Assembly: GCA_016292745.1 (NCBI GenBank)
Contig: JAEDFO010000076.1
Location: forward strand, 1-9,178
Length of the DNA stretch: 9,178 bases
Source: Muribaculaceae bacterium
GTDB lineage: Bacteria; Bacteroidota; Bacteroidia; Bacteroidales; Muribaculaceae
Reading direction: 5' to 3'
Notes under the pieces: model-generated
What the model was told of the DNA's origin: nothing
Databases searched by the model: none
What the model saw: only the letters and a program-made list of their open reading frames with translations
Shown: positions 1 through 6,828 of the stretch, in pieces
How positions within the stretch are numbered: position 1 is the first letter of the stretch
How the letters are laid out: each line of letters opens with the position of its first letter
Translations under genes and position numbers: made by a program

Positions 1-14
1 ACAGATTTTTATAT

Positions 15-1751
15 ATGGGAATTCTCGATTTAAGTGAACAGGAGATAGTACGCAGAAACAATCTCGAAGAGATGCGCAAGATGGGTATCGACCCGTATCC
101 TGCAGCAGAGTATAAGGTTACCGGTATGTCCGACGAAATCAAGGCAACGTTTGCCGACGATGCGCCACGCCGCGAGGTGTCGATAGCTGGCCGAATAATG
201 AGCCGCCGCATCATGGGCAAGGCTTCGTTCGTTGAAATCCAGGACTCGAAGGGACGTATACAGGTGTATATCAGTCGCGATGACCTTTGTCCCGACGAAA
301 ACAAGGACCTCTACAATATCGTATTCAAGAAACTGCTCGACATAGGCGACTTTGTGGGCATCGAGGGCTATGTGTTCCGCACCCAGATGGGCGAGATTTC
401 GGTGCACGCTGCCAAGCTGACAGTGCTGAGCAAGTCGCTCCGCCTGCTTCCAATCGTGAAGATGAAGGATGGGGTGGTGTACGATGCATTCAGCGACCCT
501 GAGCTGCGATTCCGCCAGCGCTACGTCGACCTCATTGTTAACGACGGAGTAAAGGATATATTCCTCAAGCGCAGCCTCATAGTGAAGACCATGCGCCAAT
601 ATTTCGACGAGGCCGGCTACACCGAGGTTGAGACCCCGATTCTGCAGGCTATTCCCGGAGGAGCCAGCGCACGTCCGTTTATCACTCACCACAATTCGCT
701 CGACATCGACCTGTATCTGCGCATTGCCACAGAGCTTTATCTGAAGCGCCTCATCGTGGGCGGTTTCGAGGGTGTGTACGAAATCGGAAAGAACTTCCGT
801 AACGAAGGTATGGACCGCACCCACAACCCCGAATTCACCTGCATGGAGCTATATGTGCAATATAAGGACTATAACTGGATGATGAGCTTCACCGAGAAGC
901 TGCTGGAGCGCATCTGCATTGCAGTAAACGGCAAGCCGGAGAGCGAAATCGACGGCCACGTAATAAGTTTCCGTGCTCCGTTCCGCCGTCTGCCTATCCT
1001 CGAAGCTATCAAGGAAAAGACCGGCTACGACCTCAACGACAAGAGCGAGGACGAAATACGCGCCATCTGCAAGGAGCTGAAGATGGAAATCGACGATACC
1101 ATGGGCAAGGGCAAGCTTATCGACGAGATTTTCGGCGAATTCTGCGAGGGCTCGTTCATACAGCCTACATTCATCACCGATTATCCTATCGAGATGTCGC
1201 CGCTCACCAAGCGTCACCGCAACAATCCTAACCTCACTGAGCGCTTTGAGCTGATGGTGAACGGCAAGGAACTTGCCAACGCCTATTCCGAGCTCAACGA
1301 TCCTCTCGACCAGGAAGAACGCTTCCAGGAGCAGCTCCGTCTGTCGGAAAAAGGCGACGATGAAGCCATGTTCATCGACCAGGACTTCCTTCGCGCGCTG
1401 CAGTATGGCATGCCGCCCACATCGGGCATCGGTATCGGTATCGACCGTCTGGTGATGCTCATGACCGGCAACAATACCATCCAGGAGGTGCTTCTGTTCC
1501 CGCAGATGCGTCCCGAGAAGGTGCAGAAGCGCGACGCTGCGCATGCCTATACAGCCATCGGAGTGCCTGCCGAATGGGTTGAAGTAATCCAGAAGGCCGG
1601 TTACCTCACAGTGGAGGCCCTTGGTGCTGCATCTACCGGCAAGCTCCACCAGGATATCTGTGGATTGAACAAGAAACATAAACTCGGATTGAAGAACCCA
1701 TCGCAGGATGAGGTGGCCGAATGGATTGCTAACGCCGCAAACAAAGAGTAA
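15..1751 (+). CDS. lysS: Lysine--tRNA ligase (class II lysyl-tRNA synthetase)
   Basis: This cytoplasmic enzyme charges tRNA-Lys with lysine using ATP. The 578-residue protein has an N-terminal OB-fold anticodon-binding domain (about residues 52-140) and then the class II catalytic core. Motif 1 lies around 183-212 (ending in VETPIL). Motif 2 is the segment RNEGMDRTHNPEFT at 262-275. Motif 3 is GIGIGIDRL at 471-479. The core normally ends near the LFPQMRP stretch (494-500), as in the roughly 505-residue E. coli enzyme; here about 75 more residues follow, a tail I recall from Bacteroidetes LysS. The ATG at 15 gives the N-terminus expected for this group (ILDLSEQEIVRRN). Only 14 AT-rich bases precede it, so its promoter is outside the window. 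The stop codon overlaps the gpsA start. Identification is secure from full-length family resemblance. Confidence 0.97.
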   Translation: MGILDLSEQEIVRRNNLEEMRKMGIDPYPAAEYKVTGMSDEIKATFADDAPRREVSIAGRIMSRRIMGKASFVEIQDSKGRIQVYISRDDLCPDENKDLYNIVFKKLLDIGDFVGIEGYVFRTQMGEISVHAAKLTVLSKSLRLLPIVKMKDGVVYDAFSDPELRFRQRYVDLIVNDGVKDIFLKRSLIVKTMRQYFDEAGYTEVETPILQAIPGGASARPFITHHNSLDIDLYLRIATELYLKRLIVGGFEGVYEIGKNFRNEGMDRTHNPEFTCMELYVQYKDYNWMMSFTEKLLERICIAVNGKPESEIDGHVISFRAPFRRLPILEAIKEKTGYDLNDKSEDEIRAICKELKMEIDDTMGKGKLIDEIFGEFCEGSFIQPTFITDYPIEMSPLTKRHRNNPNLTERFELMVNGKELANAYSELNDPLDQEERFQEQLRLSEKGDDEAMFIDQDFLRALQYGMPPTSGIGIGIDRLVMLMTGNNTIQEVLLFPQMRPEKVQKRDAAHAYTAIGVPAEWVEVIQKAGYLTVEALGAASTGKLHQDICGLNKKHKLGLKNPSQDEVAEWIANAANKE

Positions 1752-2755
1752 TGAGCAACATATTCCCCGGCAAGATTGCCGTGATGGGAGGAGGCAGCTG
1801 GGCCACTGCGCTGGCCAAGCTGCTTCTTGCCAATGGGGGTAGCATATTGTGGTATATGCGCCGCCAGGACCGCATCGACGACTTTCTACAGACGGGCCAC
1901 AACCCCGTGTATCTGTCGGATGTGGTGTTCGATACCAGCCGAATTGAGTTCACGGCCGACATAAACTATGCGTGCATGCATGCCGACACTCTGGTGGTTG
2001 CCACCCCGTCGCCCTACATCAAGGAGCATTTGAAGAAGATTACCGTCGACCTCAGCAACCATTATCTCGTGAGCGCCGTAAAGGGCATAGTGCCCGACGA
2101 GAATCTGCTGGTGAGCGAATATATGCAGCATCAGTTTGGCATTAAGCCCGAGTGCACACTGGTTGTCGGCGGGCCGTGCCATGCCGAAGAGGTGGCGCTC
2201 GAGCGCTTGTCGTATCTTACTATCGGCTGTACCCATCTGCCCACAGCTGAGGCATTTGCCGAGCGGCTGAAGAGCCGCCGGATGCGCACCATAGCCAGCT
2301 CCGACGTCGATGGCATTGAATATGCGGCCGTTCTGAAAAACGTGTATGCCATAGCGGCCGGCATGATTCACGGGCTTAAGAGCGGCGACAACTTTCTGGC
2401 GATGATGGTGAGCAATGCCGTGAAAGAAACCGAGCGGTTTGTCGATGTTGTGGCGCCCCATCCGGGCCGCAACATAGCCGATTCGGTGTATCTGGGCGAT
2501 ATTCTCGTAACCTGCTACTCCCGCTTCAGCCGCAACCACAACTTCGGCTCGATGATAGGCAAAGGCTACTCAGTGAAAGCTGCAAAAATGGAGATGGAGA
2601 TGGTGGCCGAAGGATATTACGGCACCAAGTGCATCTACGAAATCAACCGTCGATATGGAGTGGATATGCCTATTCTCAACGAAATGTATGCCGCACTTTA
2701 CGAAGGGAAGCCAGCGGCAAGGGCAATTGCCGCCATTGCCGAAAAACTTTCGTAA
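1751..2755 (+). CDS. gpsA: Glycerol-3-phosphate dehydrogenase [NAD(P)+]
   Basis: This cytoplasmic enzyme reduces dihydroxyacetone phosphate to sn-glycerol-3-phosphate, the backbone precursor for phospholipids. The 334-residue length is normal for GpsA. The N-terminal Rossmann nucleotide-binding loop is visible as GGGSWATA (13-20). The conserved lysine of SAVKGI is Lys110. The GGPCHAEEVA block spans 140-149, and VLKNVYAIAAG carries the catalytic Lys196. The C-terminal substrate-binding segment SRFSRNHNFG is at 257-266. Its ATG shares one base with the lysS stop codon (TAATG), which suggests coupled translation and leaves no room for a separate ribosome site. pgi follows 94 bases later on the same strand. 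Together they link lipid synthesis to glycolytic triose phosphate. I recall lysS-gpsA-pgi as a conserved order in Bacteroidales but could not check it. Confidence 0.96.
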   Translation: MSNIFPGKIAVMGGGSWATALAKLLLANGGSILWYMRRQDRIDDFLQTGHNPVYLSDVVFDTSRIEFTADINYACMHADTLVVATPSPYIKEHLKKITVDLSNHYLVSAVKGIVPDENLLVSEYMQHQFGIKPECTLVVGGPCHAEEVALERLSYLTIGCTHLPTAEAFAERLKSRRMRTIASSDVDGIEYAAVLKNVYAIAAGMIHGLKSGDNFLAMMVSNAVKETERFVDVVAPHPGRNIADSVYLGDILVTCYSRFSRNHNFGSMIGKGYSVKAAKMEMEMVAEGYYGTKCIYEINRRYGVDMPILNEMYAALYEGKPAARAIAAIAEKLS

Positions 2756-2795
2756 CATTTGACGGTTCTCGCAATGTAATTTGCTGAAAAATCAG

Positions 2796-2803
2796 TAATT
2801 TTG
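2796..2803 (+). promoter_or_regulatory. Candidate -7 box of pgi promoter
   Basis: The 8 bases TAATTTTG match the Bacteroidetes sigma-70 -7 consensus TAnnTTTG exactly and are followed by GCACC. They lie 46 bases before the pgi ATG, giving a plausible leader of about 40 bases. No clear TTTG/TTG -33 box sits at the usual distance of about 20 bases; the TTTG at 2780-2783 is too close (12 bases). pgi may therefore have a promoter of its own in addition to read-through from lysS-gpsA. No terminator-like hairpin was seen in the gap. Confidence 0.5.
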
Positions 2804-2849
2804 CACCGTAGTTTTTAAGACAAATGATTATAAACACAATATTTTGACG

Positions 2850-4184
2850 ATGAAAAGTATTCAAGTAGAAGTTAAGAATGTTCTTGCCACTGTGTCGGAA
2901 GCCGAAATCAAGGCCCTCGATGCTGAAGTAGCAGCAGCAACCAGCAAGCTCTACGATGGCAACGGCGAAGGTAACGACTTTTTAGGATGGCTGCGTCTGC
3001 CATCGGAAACCAGCGATTCGCTTATCGAAGAAATCAGCAGCACAGCAGCACAGTTGCGCAGCCTCTGCGACTATGTGGTGTGCATAGGCATCGGCGGCAG
3101 CTACCTCGGCGCAAAAGCAGTTATCGAGGCGCTCAGCGACAGTTTTGCTACTCTGAAACAACATAATGGCCCGCAGGTGCTTTTTGCTGGTCAGAACATC
3201 GGTGAGGATTACCTCTACGAGCTCCAGTCGCTCCTGAGCGACAAGAAGTTCGGTATCATCGTGATATCGAAATCAGGAACCACCACCGAACCGGCTATTG
3301 CCTTCCGTCTGCTCAAGGAACAGCTCGAGAAGCAGGTGGGCAAAGCCGAAGCCTCGAAACGCATTGTGGCCATCACCGATGCCAATCGCGGTGCTCTTCG
3401 CAAGCTGGCAACCGAAGAAGGCTACAAGACATTTGTGATTGCCGACAACGTCGGCGGCCGTTTCTCGGTTCTCACTCCGGTGGGCCTGCTCCCAATAGCG
3501 GTTGCCGGATTCGACATCAAGGCACTCATTGACGGTGCTCGCACAATGGAAGCCGCTTCGCTCAACGGCGAGAACAATTGCGTGGCTGCCTACGCTGCCA
3601 CACGTAATGCTCTCTATCGTGCCGGCAAGAAGATTGAAATCCTCGTTAACTATAACCCGAAGCTCCACTTCCTCGGCGAATGGTGGAAACAGCTCTATGG
3701 CGAAAGCGAAGGCAAGGACCACAAGGGCATTTTCCCTGCAGCTGTCGACAACTCTACCGACCTCCACTCGATGGGTCAGTGGATTCAGGACGGCGAACGC
3801 ACCATATTCGAAACAGTGATTTCGGTGGGCGAGCAGCAGCACAAGGTGGTTATCCCAACTGATGCCGACAACCTCGACGGCCTGAACTACATTGCCGGCA
3901 AGCGAGTTGACGAAGTGAACAAGATGGCCGAGCTCGGTACCGTCATTGCCCACGTCGACGGCGGTGTGCCCAACATGCGCATTACCCTTCCGGCCCTCAC
4001 CGAATTCTGGTTGGGCCAGATTATCTACTTCTTCGAAAAGGCCTGCGGCGTGAGCGGCTATATCCTTGGTGTGAATCCGTTCAATCAGCCAGGTGTTGAG
4101 GACTACAAGCGCAACATGTTTGCCCTGCTCAACAAGCCAGGTTACGAAGCCGAAAGCAAAGCCATTCAGGCCAAGCTCGGCTAA
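2850..4184 (+). CDS. pgi: Glucose-6-phosphate isomerase
   Basis: This enzyme interconverts glucose-6-phosphate and fructose-6-phosphate in glycolysis and gluconeogenesis in the cytoplasm. I start at ATG 2850 (MKSIQVEVKN, 444 residues); an in-frame TTG six bases earlier is less likely. This is the compact Pgi form of about 445 residues rather than the roughly 550-residue E. coli form. Sugar-isomerase (SIS) features include GIGGSYLG (81-88) and the phosphate-binding SKSGTTTE (140-147). PGI signature 1 is DNVGGRFSVLTPVG (199-212). Catalytic candidates are Glu285 in YGESEGK, His306 in DLHSMGQ, and Lys420 at the end of signature 2 (GYILGVNPFNQPGVEDYK, 403-420). All are intact, so it should be active. 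Two stop codons in tandem (TAA TAG) end it, and a strong hairpin follows 22 bases later. Confidence 0.97.
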   Translation: MKSIQVEVKNVLATVSEAEIKALDAEVAAATSKLYDGNGEGNDFLGWLRLPSETSDSLIEEISSTAAQLRSLCDYVVCIGIGGSYLGAKAVIEALSDSFATLKQHNGPQVLFAGQNIGEDYLYELQSLLSDKKFGIIVISKSGTTTEPAIAFRLLKEQLEKQVGKAEASKRIVAITDANRGALRKLATEEGYKTFVIADNVGGRFSVLTPVGLLPIAVAGFDIKALIDGARTMEAASLNGENNCVAAYAATRNALYRAGKKIEILVNYNPKLHFLGEWWKQLYGESEGKDHKGIFPAAVDNSTDLHSMGQWIQDGERTIFETVISVGEQQHKVVIPTDADNLDGLNYIAGKRVDEVNKMAELGTVIAHVDGGVPNMRITLPALTEFWLGQIIYFFEKACGVSGYILGVNPFNQPGVEDYKRNMFALLNKPGYEAESKAIQAKLG

Positions 4185-4205
4185 TAGCTGACCACGATAC
4201 ATACG

Positions 4206-4240
4206 GCGGGGCGGTGTCTGACCATCAGACATCGCCCCGC
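4206..4240 (+). terminator. Hairpin terminator after pgi
   Basis: A near-perfect inverted repeat starts 22 bases after the pgi stop codon. The left arm (4206-4221) and right arm (4225-4240) pair over 16 bp with a single G-U pair, closing a CCA loop. The base of the stem is very GC-rich (GCGGGGCG). Only three T residues follow (TTTCACC), so the U-tract is weak for a classic intrinsic terminator. The stem strength and position between two transcription units still make termination or mRNA 3'-end protection its likely role. Confidence 0.75.
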
Positions 4241-4307
4241 TTTCACCATTTGTGAAGTTGGCTATGCTGCGGACTATGGGGCGGCCTGCAGCCTCAAGCA
4301 ACTTTTT

Positions 4308-4339
4308 TTTGCGATATCGGCTAATTGTTTGTAAGTTTG
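4308..4339 (+). promoter_or_regulatory. nadB promoter (Bacteroidetes -33/-7)
   Basis: TTTG at 4308-4311 and TAAGTTTG at 4332-4339 are separated by exactly 20 bases. Both boxes match the Bacteroidetes primary sigma consensus (TTTG / TAnnTTTG). The -33 box is the end of a run of eight T residues (4303-4310). Transcription would start around 4345, giving a leader of about 80 bases before the nadB ATG at 4426. The terminator after pgi lies just upstream, so nadB begins a new unit. Confidence 0.8.
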
Positions 4340-4408
4340 CATTATGATATTATTACCCGGAATCGCTGATATTCTTACACTGACTTTATCGCACTTCCGC
4401 TTCATTGA

Positions 4409-4423
4409 CATTAAACGTTAATG
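4409..4423 (+). promoter_or_regulatory. Inverted repeat just before nadB start
   Basis: CATTAA (4409-4414) and TTAATG (4418-4423) are perfect inverted 6-mers around ACG, ending two bases before the nadB start codon. As DNA it could be an operator half-site pair; as RNA it would form a small AT-rich hairpin over the ribosome landing zone. The site is short and AT-rich, so chance is a real possibility. No known NAD-pathway regulator motif was recognised in it. Confidence 0.25.
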
Positions 4424-4425
4424 CT

Positions 4426-6000
4426 ATGGTTTACAAATACGATTATCTTGTAATCGGTTCGGGCATTGCAGGCATGAGCTTTGCCCTGAAGGTGGCCGAC
4501 ACCGGCCGTGTGGCACTCATCTGCAAGACCACTCTCGAAGAGGCCAATACGTTTCTGGCACAAGGAGGTGTGGCTTCCGTAACCAATCGTCTCGTCGACA
4601 ATTTCGAAAAGCATATCAAGGACACCATGATTGCCGGCGATTTTCTCAGCGACCCTGCTGCCGTGGAACAGGTGGTGAAAGGTGCGCCCAAGCAAATCGA
4701 CCAGCTCATAAAGTGGGGCGTTGCGTTCGACCGAAACGAAAAAGGCGACTTCGACTTGCATCGCGAGGGCGGACACTCTGAGTTCCGAATCCTGCACCAC
4801 AAGGACAACACCGGCGCAGAAATTCAAGACAGCCTGATAGAGACAGTTAAGAAACACAAGAACATCGATGTGTTCGAGAACCGTTTTGCAATCGAAATCA
4901 TCACTCAGCACCATCTTGGAAAGACGGTTACACGCCGCACCCCGGATATTACCTGCTACGGCGCATATGTGCTCGACATCGAGTCGGGTAGCGTCGACAC
5001 TTTCCTGTCGAAGGTAACCACAATGGCCACCGGCGGCATTGGTGCCGTGTACCAAACCACTACCAACCCGCTCGTTGCCACCGGCGATGGCATTGCGATG
5101 GTGTATCGCGCAAAGGGCACTGTCAAGGATATGGAATTCGTGCAGTTCCACCCGACAGCCCTCTATCATCCGGGCGACCGTCCGTCGTTCCTCATCACCG
5201 AGGCCATGCGTGGCTACGGTGCTGTGCTGCGCGATATCAACGGTAAGGAATTTATGCAGAAATACGACCCGCGCCTGTCGCTTGCCCCTCGCGACATAGT
5301 GGCTCGCGCCATCGACAGCGAGATGAAACTCTCGGGCGCCGACCATGTGTATCTCGACGTTACCCATAAGGACCCCGAGGAAACCAAGCGCCACTTCCCG
5401 AACATCTACAAGAAGTGCCTGAGCCTCGGAATAGATATCACCAAGGACTACATCCCGGTGGCCCCGGCTGCCCACTATCTGTGCGGCGGCATCAAGGTTG
5501 ACCTCAACGCCTGCTCGTCGATTCAGCGCCTTTATGCCGTGGGCGAATGCTCGTGCACCGGTCTGCATGGGGGCAACCGCTTGGCCTCTAACTCATTAAT
5601 CGAGGCTGTAGTGTATGCCGAAGCTGCTGCTCAGCACGCCAAGGCTCACCTTGACGAGTATACTTATCGCGATGATGTGCCCGAATGGAACGACGAAGGC
5701 ACCACCCACACCGAGGAGATGATTCTCATCACCCAGAGCCTGAAGGAGGTGTGTCAAATTATGAGCGCCTATGTGGGTATCGTGCGGAGCGACCTGCGCC
5801 TGCACCGTGCCTGGGACCGCCTCGATATACTTTACGAGGAAACCGAGCGCCTGTTTAAGTGCAGCAAGGCCAGCAAGGAGATTTGCGAACTTCGCAACAT
5901 CATCAATGTGGGCTACCTGATCATGCGTCAGGCAATGGAGCGAAAGGAAAGCCGTGGCTTGCACTATACCATCGACTACCCACCGGTAAAAGTCCAGTAA
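4426..6000 (+). CDS. nadB: L-aspartate oxidase
   Basis: This flavoenzyme oxidises L-aspartate to iminoaspartate, the first step of de novo NAD synthesis; quinolinate synthase (NadA) normally uses the product. In an anaerobe, fumarate is the likely electron acceptor (inference). I start at ATG 4426 (MVYKYDYLVIGSG, 524 residues), since the upstream in-frame TTG at 4405 would only add seven poorly placed residues. The FAD-binding GSGIAG is at 11-16 and NTFLAQGG at 41-48. The HREGGHSEFR block (112-121) carries Glu114. By alignment with E. coli NadB, substrate and catalytic residues are His242 (QFHPTALY), Arg289 (LAPRDIVARAI) and His350 (AHYLCGG). A helical C-terminal domain covers about 425-524. 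Succinate dehydrogenase/fumarate reductase flavoproteins are relatives, but the length and motifs favour NadB. nadA and nadC are not in the window. Confidence 0.96.
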   Translation: MVYKYDYLVIGSGIAGMSFALKVADTGRVALICKTTLEEANTFLAQGGVASVTNRLVDNFEKHIKDTMIAGDFLSDPAAVEQVVKGAPKQIDQLIKWGVAFDRNEKGDFDLHREGGHSEFRILHHKDNTGAEIQDSLIETVKKHKNIDVFENRFAIEIITQHHLGKTVTRRTPDITCYGAYVLDIESGSVDTFLSKVTTMATGGIGAVYQTTTNPLVATGDGIAMVYRAKGTVKDMEFVQFHPTALYHPGDRPSFLITEAMRGYGAVLRDINGKEFMQKYDPRLSLAPRDIVARAIDSEMKLSGADHVYLDVTHKDPEETKRHFPNIYKKCLSLGIDITKDYIPVAPAAHYLCGGIKVDLNACSSIQRLYAVGECSCTGLHGGNRLASNSLIEAVVYAEAAAQHAKAHLDEYTYRDDVPEWNDEGTTHTEEMILITQSLKEVCQIMSAYVGIVRSDLRLHRAWDRLDILYEETERLFKCSKASKEICELRNIINVGYLIMRQAMERKESRGLHYTIDYPPVKVQ

Positions 6001-6825
6001 ATGACAAGTTCACCGGAAGTCAGCATAATAATAGCCGTGTACAATCATTTCGACTGGCTCGAGATGATTCTCACGGCTTTAAAGTATCAGTCGTTTCGCG
6101 ATTTCGAGGTGATAATTGCCGACGACGGCAGCAATTCCGACACCGTAGAAGCCATAGCGCGCTGGGCTCAATCTGCTCCATTCACCATCAGGCACTGCTG
6201 GCACGACGACCGCGGCTGGCGCAAAAACATTATGCTCAACACCGCTGTCAGGGCTTCATCGGGCCGTTATCTTGCTTTTCTCGATGGCGATTGCATTCCG
6301 TCGCCTTCATGGCTCGCCGACCATATAGCACTCCGTAAGCACCATATGGCGCTGGCCGGGCGACGTATGGACCTCCCGGTTTCTATCTCCAACTCTATCA
6401 AGGCAACCGATATCGACTCGCCGTCGCGATTGCGCTGGCTGGCTCTGAAGGCTTTCGCCGGAGCCGTCAAGGAGGGCACTCACGGCAAACTACGATGCCT
6501 GCGGTTCCCGTGTCCGCAGTTTTTGCCGTTGCTGCGCCGCAAAAAGGATATCCTGGGTTGCAATTTCTCGCTGTATAAGGACGACCTGTTGGCCGTAAAC
6601 GGTTTCGATGAGCGCTATCTGGCGCCTGGAACCGGCGAGGACACCGACCTCGAACTCCGCCTCACCAATGCCGGCATGACGGTGTCGACATTCTCTCATT
6701 ACATGATTGTGTATCACCGGAATCATCAACGGTTGGCCATGGACAGTAGCGAAAACGCAGCCATCCTGGCACAAAACCGTGCCGATAAGGTAACAGCCAC
6801 TCCTTACGGCATCAACCGCCGATAG
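6001..6825 (+). CDS. Family 2 glycosyltransferase (GT-A fold)
   Basis: This 274-residue protein is predicted to transfer a sugar from a nucleotide sugar to a surface polysaccharide, lipopolysaccharide core or similar acceptor; donor and acceptor cannot be read from sequence. The GT2 N-terminal strand VSIIIAVYNHF (7-17) is followed by DDGS (41-44), RGWRKN (71-76) and the metal-binding DGD (95-97). GCNFSLYK (186-193) and GEDTDLELRL (212-221) match the C-terminal galactosyltransferase-like module seen in chondroitin-synthase-type GT2 enzymes, with Glu213/Asp214 as the likely catalytic acidic pair. No signal peptide or membrane helix is evident, so it should act on the cytoplasmic face. Its ATG begins on the base directly after the nadB stop, so it is translated from the nadB mRNA. 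No other glycan gene is nearby. The gene ends three bases from the convergent neighbour. Confidence 0.9.
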   Translation: MTSSPEVSIIIAVYNHFDWLEMILTALKYQSFRDFEVIIADDGSNSDTVEAIARWAQSAPFTIRHCWHDDRGWRKNIMLNTAVRASSGRYLAFLDGDCIPSPSWLADHIALRKHHMALAGRRMDLPVSISNSIKATDIDSPSRLRWLALKAFAGAVKEGTHGKLRCLRFPCPQFLPLLRRKKDILGCNFSLYKDDLLAVNGFDERYLAPGTGEDTDLELRLTNAGMTVSTFSHYMIVYHRNHQRLAMDSSENAAILAQNRADKVTATPYGINRR

Positions 6826-6828
6826 CCG

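Noticed and set aside
2714..2733. 7-bp hairpin (GCGGCAA/TTGCCGC) near the 3' end of gpsA as a terminator
   Set aside because: It lies inside the coding sequence, encodes an alanine-rich helix, and has no T-run after it.
3273..4301. Long open frame on the minus strand over pgi (about 342 codons)
   Set aside because: It is antisense to pgi with all pgi catalytic motifs intact, and it runs through the terminator hairpin. There is no independent evidence of coding.
4266..4310. 7-bp stem (4266-4272 with 4286-4292) followed by eight T residues as a second terminator
   Set aside because: The loop is 13 bases and the T-run begins 10 bases after the stem, too far for an intrinsic terminator. The T-run is better explained as part of the nadB -33 region.
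4411..5568. Long open frame on the minus strand inside nadB (about 385 codons)
   Set aside because: It is fully antisense to a well-supported gene and its translation shows no recognisable domain. Such frames arise from codon bias in GC-rich coding DNA.
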